Shown here one piece after another: positions 40,477 to 50,767 of a stretch of DNA of 64,000 nucleotides. Source of the stretch: an uncultured Aquimarina sp. (GTDB taxonomy: Bacteria > Bacteroidota > Bacteroidia > Flavobacteriales > Flavobacteriaceae). A program made the position numbers and the translations under genes. How positions within the stretch are numbered: position 1 is the first letter of the stretch; each line of letters begins with the position of its first letter. Location: NCBI GenBank assembly GCA_947493495.1, contig CANLRN010000014.1:1-64000 (forward strand), in the 5' to 3' direction. Under the pieces are notes generated by a model. That model ran no database searches, was not told the DNA's origin, and saw only the letters and a list, made by a program, of their open reading frames with translations.

Positions 40477-41743
40477 TATTTTTTTTCTGTTGAGGTTTTC
40501 GTTTTCTATTACGTTGATTGTTTTTGTTATTAGAATTTTTGGGTTTTTTATTTCCTTCTTTTTGTTTTTCTGTAACAACATTCTGTTTTTTAGAAGGTCT
40601 TTTTGTTTTATTTTGATTTCGATTTTTCTTCCTTCTTCTATTGCTTCTTTTGGGGCGATCAAATCGAGTTAAACTGTCTTGTCCTACAACGTTTTCAAAT
40701 TCTATTTTAGTATCTTGTAATAATTCTGATGCAAATTCTTCGAGGCTAGGAATTTTTTCATTTTTGGTATTGGCCTCTATAATTTCATTGGCATGATCAA
40801 CAGATATCTTATGCCAATTCATCCATTCTCCTTCATAAGCATACCATAGATGTCCTTTGAAAATATCTATTTTCTGGCACACAGCTATTCCTTTTTCTGT
40901 CTGTAGTTTGATTTCTGTTTTAGGAAATTCTTTTAATGCATCGATATAGGCGTCCAATTCATAATTAAGACAGCATTTCAATTTACCACACTGTCCCGCT
41001 AATTTCTGAGGATTTAATGATAATTGCTGATATCTAGCTGCGCTTGTATTCACGGATCTAAAATCTGTAAGCCAGGTAGAACAACACAATTCTCTCCCAC
41101 AAGACCCTATACCTCCTAATCTAGCGGCTTCTTGTCGAAATCCTATTTGACGCATCTCAATTCGTGTACTAAATTCTTTTGCGAATTCTTTGATCAATTG
41201 CCTAAAATCTACACGTTCTTCTGCTGTGTAATAGAACGTACATTTGGAGCCATCTCCCTGAAATTCTATATCAGAGATTTTCATCTGTAGTTGTAATCGA
41301 ATAGCAATTTCTCTAGATCTAACCTGAATGGATTTTTCTCTATTTCTTACTTTTTGCCATGTGTCTATATCTTTCTGAGAGGCTTTTCTACATATTTTTT
41401 TAACTTCTTCGCTGTCTATTTCTATTTTCTTCTTCTTCATTTGTATGCGAACCAGTTCTCCAGTGAGTGTCACAATACCTATATCATAGCCCGATGTAGA
41501 TTCTGTAGCGACAATATCACCAATATGTAAAGAGAGATTATTTACATTTTTAAAAAAGCTTTTTCTCCCGTTTTTAAACCGTACTTCTATACAATGAAAC
41601 GGTGTTGCACCGCTAGGAAGAGACATATTAGATAACCAATCAAAAACAGTTAGTTTATTACAACCATCTGTACCACAGGTTCCATTATTCTTACACCCTT
41701 TCGGCTGCCCTTCTTTATTGGATGAACAACTATTGCATCCCAT
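40463..41743 (-). CDS. PSP1/RicT-like protein with basic low-complexity tail
   Basis: FHCIEVRFKNGRKSFFKN...RQEAARLGGIGSCGRELCCSTWLTDFRSVNTSAARYQQLSLNPQKLAGQCGKLKCCLNYE. Confidence 0.9.
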   Translation of the reverse strand: MGCNSCSSNKEGQPKGCKNNGTCGTDGCNKLTVFDWLSNMSLPSGATPFHCIEVRFKNGRKSFFKNVNNLSLHIGDIVATESTSGYDIGIVTLTGELVRIQMKKKKIEIDSEEVKKICRKASQKDIDTWQKVRNREKSIQVRSREIAIRLQLQMKISDIEFQGDGSKCTFYYTAEERVDFRQLIKEFAKEFSTRIEMRQIGFRQEAARLGGIGSCGRELCCSTWLTDFRSVNTSAARYQQLSLNPQKLAGQCGKLKCCLNYELDAYIDALKEFPKTEIKLQTEKGIAVCQKIDIFKGHLWYAYEGEWMNWHKISVDHANEIIEANTKNEKIPSLEEFASELLQDTKIEFENVVGQDSLTRFDRPKRSNRRRKKNRNQNKTKRPSKKQNVVTEKQKEGNKKPKNSNNKNNQRNRKRKPQQKKNNDKN

Positions 41744-41890
41744 ATCCTGTCTTATATTGAAATTTGTTTACGTATAAGAACGCAACAAATATGATTCTTA
41801 CTTTGGTTAGACATTCTACACATCTAACATCCCAATCGATAAATATACTATGATTTCTTTTAATACCATAGTATCTATATCATTTTAGTA

Positions 41891-42922
41891 TTACTGCTTA
41901 TATTTTAAAACTTCTGAACGCCCTTTTTTAAATATTTTGTTACTATTTCCTTTCCCTTTCCTTAATGCTTTTTGTTGCTCATAGGGCAAGCTATTTATTT
42001 CTTGGCATTCTATAGAACAGCAATTATCCATGGTAGTTGCACAGGTTTCGCACTGTATAAACAATAAATGACAGGCTTCATTCTCGCAATTAACATGTAT
42101 ATCGCAGGGGTTGCCACATTGATGACAATTAGCTATGACATCTTCTGTGATTCGTTCTGATCTTCTATGATCAAATACAAAATTCTTCCCTCTAAATTTA
42201 TTTTCTAAACCTTCAGTCTCTACCTGTCTTGCATATTCTATAATCCCACCTTCTAATTGATAAACATTCTTAAACCCCTTATGTTTATAGTATGCACTTG
42301 CCTTTTCGCATCGAATTCCTCCTGTACAATACATGACCAATTTTTTATCCTCTTTATGATCTTTTAGATCTTCTTCAATGATATCCAAAGAATCTCTGAA
42401 GGTATCTACATCTGGAGTTATTGCCCCTTTAAAATGTCCGATCTCACTCTCGTAATGATTACGCATATCAACCAATACAGTATCTGGATCTTCTATCAAT
42501 TCATTGAATTGAGCAGCGTTTACGTGGACTCCTTTATTAGTGACATCAAAAGTATCATCATTAAGTCCATCGGCAACGATTTTGTGTCGAATCTTTACCT
42601 TTAATTTAAGAAATGATTTTATATCCTGTTCTCGAGCAATATTAAGGCGTACATTTTCTAAAAAAGAAATACTATCTAGGTGTTTCTTAAAAGTTTCAAA
42701 GGTTGGTGCAGGAACAGAAAGTTGTCCATTAATCCCCTCGTTTGCTACATAAATCCGACCTAGTACATCTAATTCATTCCAATGAATAAAAAGATGATTC
42801 CTAAAAATTTCGACGTTCCCAATATGCGCATATTGATAGAAAGAGAGTGTAAGACGTTCTGTACCTGTTTCATCTATAAGTGCAGCTCTCTCTTTAGCGC
42901 TTAATGTATTGTACAGTTGCAT
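41891..42922 (-). CDS. trhO: tRNA uridine hydroxylase / rhodanese-like protein TrhO
   Basis: VYVANEGINGQLSVP-type region, VMYCTGGIRCEKASAYYKHKGFKNVYQLEGGIIEYARQ. Confidence 0.9.
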   Translation of the reverse strand: MQLYNTLSAKERAALIDETGTERLTLSFYQYAHIGNVEIFRNHLFIHWNELDVLGRIYVANEGINGQLSVPAPTFETFKKHLDSISFLENVRLNIAREQDIKSFLKLKVKIRHKIVADGLNDDTFDVTNKGVHVNAAQFNELIEDPDTVLVDMRNHYESEIGHFKGAITPDVDTFRDSLDIIEEDLKDHKEDKKLVMYCTGGIRCEKASAYYKHKGFKNVYQLEGGIIEYARQVETEGLENKFRGKNFVFDHRRSERITEDVIANCHQCGNPCDIHVNCENEACHLLFIQCETCATTMDNCCSIECQEINSLPYEQQKALRKGKGNSNKIFKKGRSEVLKYKQ

Positions 42923-43018
42923 GCTATACTAATTTTAAGTTAAAGAAATTGTTTTATCAATGACAAAAGTACGAATCATAGTGAAATATACAAGAGTAGT
43001 AATTTTTAGAATAAAAAA

Positions 43019-43043
43019 ATGCCTCAGCAATTTGCCGAGGCAT
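43019..43043. terminator. Hairpin ATGCCTCAGC-AATTT-GCCGAGGCAT
   Basis: Perfect stem followed by T-tract; near-inverted copy at 44190. Confidence 0.65.
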
Positions 43044-43063
43044 TTTTTTATTTTAAATTTTTT

Positions 43064-44050
43064 CTAAAAAAATGCTGCTCCATAACTATTAACAAATGTA
43101 CCTTCTAGTACAGTTGTAATTACCACAGAAATTTCTCCATACCTTGGTTCATACTTATCTGTTCCATTAAGTTCTGCTAGTGGACCCGAATATATCCTCA
43201 TGGTATCATCGAAAATTCCAGTAGGAAAATAAATCGTGCGCCCCTTTCCAAATCCTGTTGTAGCATTTTTATAATATACAGAACTGTCAGGTCCGACTAC
43301 TAAACTAGGATATAAAATAGGGATTCCATTTATAATTAAATAAAGCCCATATTGAGTAAAATATTGATTTGAAAGATCAGGAAGAATACCTGTGTGATAG
43401 GTCATCCCTATGATTGGATTACTTGTGACAACAACTCCTTCTACAAGTACAGGTGGAGCAAATTTTTCAGAAAAAGAATTTTTAAGCTTTAGGTTTTCTT
43501 TATTTACCAATACTTCTCCACTCTCATTAAGGATTTCAGACATATCCTTATCATAAATGGAAACAGTTGTGAAATCTGTTTTTACTAAAAAATCAGAATA
43601 CTTATTCGATAAAGCTTTTGCTTTTAAAGGATCTAAAAGTTTTAATGATTCAATCTCATCAACTATACTCTGTAAACTAGTGAAATTAAATCTTTCTCTT
43701 AGTTCATAAATCGCATTTAATCTTTCAGTATGATAAAACTTTGCGTTTTCCAGAAGTATATTTTCATCTATCAATAAAGGTTTTGAATCTGATTCTGCAC
43801 TTTTTATCAAATCCTCAGGAGTAGGTTTTGTTAAATTATTATGAAGAAGAATTTTTTCAAAAATATCAGCATTCTGATTCTTTTTAAATTCAATAATTTC
43901 TTGAATTTTACCTTCCATTTCATTCTGATTATCAAACTCCATAACAGAAGCGTTTTGCACTGTTTCTATAGTTTCTATTTCATCTTTATTACAAGAAACT
44001 GTTAGAGTTGCCATAATTACTAATACTAAATAATACTTTAATTTTTTCAT
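43064..44050 (-). CDS. Hypothetical lipoprotein
   Basis: MKKLKYYLVLVIMATLTVSCNKDEIET; internal Met chosen over ORF-track start at 44116. Confidence 0.65.
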   Translation of the reverse strand: MKKLKYYLVLVIMATLTVSCNKDEIETIETVQNASVMEFDNQNEMEGKIQEIIEFKKNQNADIFEKILLHNNLTKPTPEDLIKSAESDSKPLLIDENILLENAKFYHTERLNAIYELRERFNFTSLQSIVDEIESLKLLDPLKAKALSNKYSDFLVKTDFTTVSIYDKDMSEILNESGEVLVNKENLKLKNSFSEKFAPPVLVEGVVVTSNPIIGMTYHTGILPDLSNQYFTQYGLYLIINGIPILYPSLVVGPDSSVYYKNATTGFGKGRTIYFPTGIFDDTMRIYSGPLAELNGTDKYEPRYGEISVVITTVLEGTFVNSYGAAFF

Positions 44051-44189
44051 GATTAGGTTTGTTTTAATAAAAATTAATTTGTGTTTAAATGATGTAAAAT
44101 TGATTACACTTATCACTTAATTACAGTTCATCCCTATTTGTTACCTAAAAAATGCAGAAAAAATGTTAAAAAAAATAATCAAAGAAAAA

Positions 44190-44216
44190 ATGCCTCGGCA
44201 AATTATGCTGAGGCAT
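44190..44216. terminator. Hairpin ATGCCTCGGCAAATTATGCTGAGGCAT
   Basis: Near reverse complement of the 43019 hairpin, with T-tract. Confidence 0.6.
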
Positions 44217-44603
44217 TTTTTGGGCTAATTCGTTATTACTAATTTATAGCGTCTTTATAGACTAGTATATTGACAATAACGAAGCTAACCCCCTTCTACT
44301 ATACAATTACTAATTTTAGTAATCGTATGACCATAAAGGTTATGTCTTACGACTCTTTTAAGAAATTTCATGCATCTTCACTCTTCATTGTTTGTTCATT
44401 GTTTGCTTTAATACTTAGATGTAGAAAAAAGTAAAGGGTTGCGTCAATAAATTAAAAAAATCTTTCTCAAAAAAATAAAGTAAAAATAAGTACTCTAACT
44501 ACTATTGTTAATAAATTAGTTCGCTAAGAGTAATTTTTAAAATGTGTATACAAAAAACTTATAGTATTTTAGCCAAAATTCAATAATAAAAGAAAGTAAA
44601 CGC

Positions 44604-45617
44604 ATGAGTACGGACAAAGAAAAAGAGGCAAAACTAAAAGCGTTAAAACTAACTTTAGACAAGCTGGACAAAGCCTATGGTAAGGGGACAGTAATGAAAA
44701 TGAGTGATGATGCTGTACAAGAAGTAGAAGTCATTTCTACAGGATCATTAGGATTAGATTTGGCACTTGGTGTTGGCGGGTATCCTAGAGGTAGAGTCGT
44801 AGAAATTTTTGGCCCAGAATCTTCTGGTAAAACTACATTAACATTACACGCTATAGCACAAGCACAAAAAGCAGGAGGGATTGCCGCTTTTATAGATGCA
44901 GAACATGCATTTGACCGTTTTTATGCGGAAAAACTAGGAGTTGATATTGATAACCTTATCATTTCTCAACCGGATCATGGAGAACAAGCATTAGAGATTA
45001 CTGATAATTTAATCCGATCGGGGGCTATTGATATCATTGTTATTGATTCTGTAGCGGCACTGACTCCAAAAAGTGAAATTGAAGGTGAAATGGGAGACTC
45101 TAAAATGGGGTTACACGCCCGATTAATGTCTCAAGCCCTGAGAAAATTAACGAGTTCTATCAGTAAAACAAATTGTACAGTGATTTTTATCAATCAACTA
45201 CGAGAAAAAATTGGTGTTATGTTTGGTAATCCAGAAACAACTACTGGAGGTAATGCCTTAAAATTTTATGCCTCTGTTCGATTAGATATTCGCCGATCTA
45301 CACAGATTAAAGATAGCAATAGTGAGGTACAGGGTAATAAAACCCGCGTAAAAGTTGTAAAAAATAAAGTAGCACCTCCATTTAGAACTGCAGAATTTGA
45401 TATTATGTATGGTGCTGGTATATCCAAAACTGGAGAAATCATAGATATCGGCGTTAATTATGAGATCGTTAAAAAAAGTGGCTCTTGGTTTAGCTATCAA
45501 GACACAAAGCTAGGGCAAGGACGTGATGCTGTAAAAGCGTTATTAAATGACAATCCAGAATTGATGGAAGAACTCGAAGAAAAAATTAAAGAGGCTATTA
45601 AAATTGTAAACGAATAA
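44604..45617 (+). CDS. recA: Recombinase RecA
   Basis: [74 protein letters not shown]. Confidence 0.98.
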   Translation: MSTDKEKEAKLKALKLTLDKLDKAYGKGTVMKMSDDAVQEVEVISTGSLGLDLALGVGGYPRGRVVEIFGPESSGKTTLTLHAIAQAQKAGGIAAFIDAEHAFDRFYAEKLGVDIDNLIISQPDHGEQALEITDNLIRSGAIDIIVIDSVAALTPKSEIEGEMGDSKMGLHARLMSQALRKLTSSISKTNCTVIFINQLREKIGVMFGNPETTTGGNALKFYASVRLDIRRSTQIKDSNSEVQGNKTRVKVVKNKVAPPFRTAEFDIMYGAGISKTGEIIDIGVNYEIVKKSGSWFSYQDTKLGQGRDAVKALLNDNPELMEELEEKIKEAIKIVNE

Positions 45618-45640
45618 TCAAATATTCTTTCACCCTATAA

Positions 45641-45667
45641 AAAATCCCGATAGTATCGGGATTTTTT
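45641..45667 (+). terminator. recA terminator
   Basis: aaaaatcccgatagtatcgggatttttt. Confidence 0.8.
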
Positions 45668-45672
45668 ATATA

Positions 45673-45996
45673 TTAAACCTAGATTATGCGTTAGAACTTC
45701 GTTATGAGTCAATCATATACAATAAATACTAGTGTTTTCTTAATTTTAGCATAGCACCGTATTCTGTGATTATTAAAAAATACAGTTTACATTAGTATTT
45801 GCAATAGATCATAGACACAATAGATTTTTTAATGCATAATCTGGGCAATGTCGTTAAGTTAAACTTTATCATTGTCAGTCTGAGCCTGTCGAAGACCATC
45901 CTAACCTTCGTTTTTGATTCCACTTCGACAGGCTCAGTGTGAAAAAACAGATGTTTTTTTGAGCTTAACTTAACGACATTGATAATCTGGGTTAAA
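45673..45996. repeat. Palindromic repeat family B copy 2, interrupted by MITE copy 2
   Basis: Outer arms TTAAACCTAGATTATGCGTTA / AATGCATAATCTGGG[MITE]TTAAA; shares AATACTAGTGTTTTCTTAATTTT.GCATAGCACCG with 25841-26017 in inverse orientation. Confidence 0.7.
45846..45981. mobile_element. MITE-like element, copy 2 (136 bp)
   Basis: CAATGTCGTTAAGTTAA.../...TTAACTTAACGACATTG TIRs; 10-bp TSD ATAATCTGGG at 45836-45845 and 45982-45991; ~90% identical by eye to copy 1. Confidence 0.9.
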
Positions 45997-46103
45997 CTGC
46001 GGTTGTACGATTTTTTTCAAAATTATACCTAATTCACACGCAACCCAATCTATCGCCCTGCATCTATATTAAAAAAAAGGTATGTAATACCCTAATAGTA
46101 ATT

Positions 46104-46526
46104 ATGATGAAGAAGTATGTAATATTTATATTGCTGATCGCAACAACCATTATGACAGGTTGCTTACAAGATGATGATGATATTCTTTTTTCTTATGAAA
46201 GAGTACCTATAGAAGAAGTCGATATCCCTGATGAATTTACAAGAGGACAAACAACAGAAATTACTGTTTCGTATTTTAGACCCACTGATTGTCATTCATT
46301 TAGTGGATTTGATTATGATCGTTTATCTAATGAACGTACTGTATCTGTAGTAAATGTATTTATTGAAAAAGCCTCTTGCCAAGAATTACAACAAGCAGAT
46401 ATGATTGAGCAATCTTTTAGATTTATTGTAGGATCAGAAGATTCTTATGTGTTTAGATTTTGGCAAGGAAGAGATGATCAAGGTGAAAATCAATTTTTAA
46501 TTGTTGAAGTTCCCGTGGTTGAATAA
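46104..46526 (+). CDS. Hypothetical lipoprotein
   Basis: Lipobox IMTGCLQDDDD. Confidence 0.6.
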   Translation: MMKKYVIFILLIATTIMTGCLQDDDDILFSYERVPIEEVDIPDEFTRGQTTEITVSYFRPTDCHSFSGFDYDRLSNERTVSVVNVFIEKASCQELQQADMIEQSFRFIVGSEDSYVFRFWQGRDDQGENQFLIVEVPVVE

Positions 46527-46558
46527 CTGAAAAATATTAATTAAAATAGAGACTGTAA

Positions 46559-47107
46559 GTGAGCTTAGACCAACTCATAAAAGATTGTAAAAGACAAGAT
46601 CTTAAAGCTCAAGAACAGTTGTATAGATTATATGGTAGTAAATTATTTTCAATCTGCCTTAAATACTCTAACAACTATTCAAGTGCCGAAGACACTTTGC
46701 AAGATGCCTTTATTACTATATTTAGCAAAATTGATCAATATAAAGGAGAAGGTTCTTTTGAAGGATGGATAAAAAGGATTACTATTAATACAGCATTACA
46801 AAAATTTCGAAAACAAAAAGTTTTTGAGATTATTGGAGAGGAACAATTAGAAGAAATAGAAATAGAAATAGATGAAGATACTGTCTCTTTAGAATATCTT
46901 TTGGAGATTATCCAACAACTCCCCGATAGATATAGATTGGTATTTAATCTATATGTGTTAGATGGGTATTCCCACAAAGAAATTGCAGAGATGTTAACCA
47001 TTTCCGCAGGCACTTCTAAATCTAATTTAGCAAGAGCAAGAAATATTTTAAAACAAAAAATTGAAACCAACCAAGAACCAACCAAGGTTCGATTAAATGA
47101 AGGATGA
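46559..47107 (+). CDS. ECF-type RNA polymerase sigma factor
   Basis: GSKLFSICLKYSNNYSSAEDTLQDAFITIFSKIDQYKGEGSFEGWIKRI; YSHKEIAEMLTISAGTSKSNLARARNILK; GTG start. Confidence 0.9.
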   Translation: MSLDQLIKDCKRQDLKAQEQLYRLYGSKLFSICLKYSNNYSSAEDTLQDAFITIFSKIDQYKGEGSFEGWIKRITINTALQKFRKQKVFEIIGEEQLEEIEIEIDEDTVSLEYLLEIIQQLPDRYRLVFNLYVLDGYSHKEIAEMLTISAGTSKSNLARARNILKQKIETNQEPTKVRLNEG

Positions 47108-48669
47108 AGATGAATGACAAAAAAAATATAGATAGATTATTTCAGGAGAAGTTCAAAGATTTTGATATCACTCCTTCTGATACTGTATGGGAAAAAATCA
47201 AAGCCCATCAAGAAAAAGATCGTAAACGTTTATTTATTATCCCTTTATGGTATAGAATTGCTGGGGTAGCTGCACTTATTGCTGTTCTGTTTTCTTTAGG
47301 TACTGTTTTCTTTCAGGATAATACTACCATAAAAGAAAATAAAATAGTTACAAATGGTGAGGATAGTGAAAAAAAATCAATCCCTGCAAAAGATATTATT
47401 CCTCCTCCATCTACTCCAAAAACTAACATTGTAGAAAAACTTCCTGAAGAAACTACTAGTACTACTGATATTGTCGATGTTCATCCAAGAAAAGTTGATA
47501 AAAAACAAACTACTAAAAAGAATTCTACTCATAAAACCCAATTGACGAGTAATTCATCCACAGCAAATCAACTAGCCATACCAAATATAAAAATTCAGCA
47601 ACAGAGAAACGAAGTGACTTCTAAAACTCAATCAAAAGAAGCAATTGCTATTACTAACACATCTACTCCAAATACAAAAACTACAACTCCTAGCGCTGTA
47701 AGCACTAATAGTGTTGCTGACACGAATAGTAATCGTCTAAACAAAAATCAAAACGCTGACCTAGATCCCCATTATACATCTCCAAATACTACTCGTAAAA
47801 CAGAAATAGCCAACACCTCAACTCCTGAAAAACAACAACCAGACAAAGAAAGTAATATACCTCCTGATACCTCTAAAAAATCTATTTTTGAAGCTATCCA
47901 AGAAAAAGAAGATATCGCAATCTCTGAGATAGATACTGAACATCCTAACAAAAAATGGAGTGTTGCCCCTAATGTTGCTCCAGTATTTTATAGCTCTTTT
48001 GGGGATGGCTCATCGATTGACAATCAATTAGCAGATAATACTAAGCAAGGTCAAATAAACCTTAGTTATGGAATACAAGTCGCTTATAACATTAATAAAA
48101 AATGGAGCATACGATCTGGGGTCAATAAAGTAGATGTTGCTTATAACACAGAAGATGTAGGGTTTGGAATTTCGTCAGTTACAAATAATTTTACTGATAA
48201 CAGAAGAAATATCAATCCATCGAGAAATATTATTATTTCAGATTTTAATACGAGACCCTCCCCTGCATCAGATGTTAACAGAGGAAGTTTAATTAAATCA
48301 CTAAATCCTGGAATACTTAATCATAGTCTAGGATATATAGAAGTCCCTGTAGAATTAAAATATGCATTAACAACTACTAAACTAGGAATTCATATGATCG
48401 GTGGGGTAAGTACACTTTTTCTTGAAGAAGATACCGCCTCTGTAATAGCTGGCAGTTTTAAGAATAGTGATATTTTGAGAGATGATACTGTTAATGACCT
48501 TAGTTTTAGTGGTAATATAGGTATCGGTATCGATTATAAATTAACTGATCAGTTTCTGATTAATATGGAACCTATTTTTAAGTATCAGTTTAATGGATTT
48601 AAAAATAGTGCAGAAAATTTTAGACCTTATTACTTTGGAGTATACACTGGTGTAAGCTTTAAATTTTAA
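47104..48669 (+). CDS. Membrane-anchored protein with C-terminal outer-membrane beta-barrel-like domain, in operon with sigma factor
   Basis: 521 aa; one TM near aa 45-70, low-complexity S/T/N/P linker, C-terminal YFGVYTGVSFKF. Confidence 0.65.
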   Translation: MKMNDKKNIDRLFQEKFKDFDITPSDTVWEKIKAHQEKDRKRLFIIPLWYRIAGVAALIAVLFSLGTVFFQDNTTIKENKIVTNGEDSEKKSIPAKDIIPPPSTPKTNIVEKLPEETTSTTDIVDVHPRKVDKKQTTKKNSTHKTQLTSNSSTANQLAIPNIKIQQQRNEVTSKTQSKEAIAITNTSTPNTKTTTPSAVSTNSVADTNSNRLNKNQNADLDPHYTSPNTTRKTEIANTSTPEKQQPDKESNIPPDTSKKSIFEAIQEKEDIAISEIDTEHPNKKWSVAPNVAPVFYSSFGDGSSIDNQLADNTKQGQINLSYGIQVAYNINKKWSIRSGVNKVDVAYNTEDVGFGISSVTNNFTDNRRNINPSRNIIISDFNTRPSPASDVNRGSLIKSLNPGILNHSLGYIEVPVELKYALTTTKLGIHMIGGVSTLFLEEDTASVIAGSFKNSDILRDDTVNDLSFSGNIGIGIDYKLTDQFLINMEPIFKYQFNGFKNSAENFRPYYFGVYTGVSFKF

Positions 48670-48756
48670 AAAATTGAAAAGAGAATTTATTTCTAAATGT
48701 GTTTAGAAATTTTTAGTTGGTTAGGTTGAATTATTGCAATTAAGCAATGATGACAA

Positions 48757-48785
48757 AGCTGTTTCTGGGGAGAAACAGCTTTTGT
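48757..48785 (+). terminator. Hairpin terminator
   Basis: aaagctgtttctggggagaaacagctttt. Confidence 0.6.
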
Positions 48786-48813
48786 TTTTGTATCCATTAA
48801 CTAATAATACTTC

Positions 48814-49554
48814 TTATAATATTCCTGATTGTAATTTATTGTAGATAATAGTGCGGGTTTGCTCATTCAGTCCTTTTTTATTTTCTTGTGTCAATCCAGA
48901 AGTCGAAACTTCTCGATGGATATATGCTCTTGTCCTACCAGGGCTTCCACTAAAAAAAGTATAGGACATTCTTTTCTTATTATCCAAAAAAGTTAATGGT
49001 AGTATTGGTATCTGATGTTCAATGGCTAATCTAAAAGCACCATCTTTAAATATATCCAATACAATAGATTCATCTTCTGGAACTCCTCCCTCTGGGAAAA
49101 TACAAATGCTGGTTCCAGCTTTCAATCGATCCTGAGCACGGTTAAAAACTTCCTTTCTACTTTTTTGACTCGTACGATCTACAAGTATACAGGTGCGTTT
49201 ATAAAAAAAACCAAATATCGGAATCTTAGTCAATTCTTTTTTGCCTACAAAAACAAAGGGATTCTTTATACAATAAAGCATCAGCATAATATCTACCATA
49301 GAGGTATGATTCGCTACAAACATATAACTCTTATGGAGATCTACTGGAGCCTCTTTTTTAAGGATAGGAATAAAACCAGATCCATACAATACAATTTTGG
49401 CCCAAAATCTAGCTACCTTAAAAAACTGAGCATACCACGCTTCTCTAGATGTAAGAATCAATAATATTGGAAACAACCCAATAATAGGAACGGTCATCAT
49501 CACATAAAACCATATCCGCCAAAGAAGAATTAATATATTTCTAAATAATTGCAT
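48814..49554 (-). CDS. 1-acyl-sn-glycerol-3-phosphate acyltransferase (PlsC family)
   Basis: MFVANHTSMVDIMLMLY, SICIFPEGGVPEDE. Confidence 0.88.
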   Translation of the reverse strand: MQLFRNILILLWRIWFYVMMTVPIIGLFPILLILTSREAWYAQFFKVARFWAKIVLYGSGFIPILKKEAPVDLHKSYMFVANHTSMVDIMLMLYCIKNPFVFVGKKELTKIPIFGFFYKRTCILVDRTSQKSRKEVFNRAQDRLKAGTSICIFPEGGVPEDESIVLDIFKDGAFRLAIEHQIPILPLTFLDNKKRMSYTFFSGSPGRTRAYIHREVSTSGLTQENKKGLNEQTRTIIYNKLQSGIL

Positions 49555-49629
49555 GAAAGGTAAAAATACATAATTGCTTTGAGGTATGTGAACAAAAAAA
49601 TTACCTTTGCCAAAAACAATAAAATTACT

Positions 49630-50598
49630 ATGCCTAGAATTCTAACTGGTGTACAAAGTACAGGAACTCCACATTTAGGAAACCTATTAGGAGCTATCAT
49701 TCCTGCTATTGAGATGGCCAATCAGCCAGAGAATGATTCATTTCTTTTTATTGCAGATATGCATTCCTTAACGCAGATCAAAGATGCTAAAATCTTGCGT
49801 GAGAACACCTACTCTACTGCTGCTACTTGGTTAGCTTGTGGATTAGACATAGAAGAAACAGTTTTTTATCGGCAGAGCGATATTCCGCAAGTAACGGAGT
49901 TATCATGGTATCTTAATTGTTTTTTCCCGTACAAAAGATTACTATTAGCACATTCATTTAAGGATAAAGCAGATCGATTAGAAGATATTAATGCTGGGTT
50001 ATTTACGTACCCGATGCTCATGGCCGCAGATATTTTATTATATGATGCAGAAATTGTACCTGTCGGAAAAGATCAGGAACAACATATAGAGTTTACCAGA
50101 GATGTAGCAGACAGAATACATAACAAGGTAGGAGAAGTTTTTGTATTACCAAAAGCTCAGTTCCATACACAAACAATGCACGTACCTGGAACCGATGGTG
50201 GCAAAATGAGTAAATCCAAAGATAATACGATCAATCTATTCTTGCCCGATAAAAAACTACGCAAAACCATCATGGGTATCCAAACGGATAGTACACCGAT
50301 AGAAGCTCCTAAAAACCCTGATACCTGTAATGTATATGCGTTATACCAACTAGTAGCAACAAAAGAACAACTCTCCGAAATGCGGGATAATTATCTAGGA
50401 GGTAATTATGGCTATGGCCACGCCAAGCAAGCTTTATATGAAGTATTGATTGATAAATTTTCTACGCAAAGAGAGCGGTATAATTACTACATCAATAATT
50501 TGCCTGAAATAGATAAGGCATTAGCTATTGGTGCAAAAAAAGCTTCTGATGTAGCTAATCAGGTACTTGCCAGAGTTAGAGAGAAAATAGGGTATTAG
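49630..50598 (+). CDS. trpS: Tryptophan--tRNA ligase
   Basis: MPRILTGVQSTGTPHLGNLLGAI; KMSKSKDNTINLF; Met at 49630 preferred. Confidence 0.95.
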   Translation: MPRILTGVQSTGTPHLGNLLGAIIPAIEMANQPENDSFLFIADMHSLTQIKDAKILRENTYSTAATWLACGLDIEETVFYRQSDIPQVTELSWYLNCFFPYKRLLLAHSFKDKADRLEDINAGLFTYPMLMAADILLYDAEIVPVGKDQEQHIEFTRDVADRIHNKVGEVFVLPKAQFHTQTMHVPGTDGGKMSKSKDNTINLFLPDKKLRKTIMGIQTDSTPIEAPKNPDTCNVYALYQLVATKEQLSEMRDNYLGGNYGYGHAKQALYEVLIDKFSTQRERYNYYINNLPEIDKALAIGAKKASDVANQVLARVREKIGY

Positions 50599-50767
50599 TT
50601 CAGTAATTATAGTTTAATTTTTAAGTCAGAACTGTTGTAAAACTTTAACATCAGAAAAACAGAAGCTCCAACTATAAGAAGTTGTAATTTTAATCTTAAC
50701 GTATTTTTAACTTTAATATATATATACTATCTCTTAAAAAATCGACTTTTAGTACAAATTACAATTT

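Noticed and set aside
40477-40662. N-terminal extension of the gldH ORF
   Set aside because: Reads the ricT-like tail out of frame; a lipoprotein signal starts at 40476.
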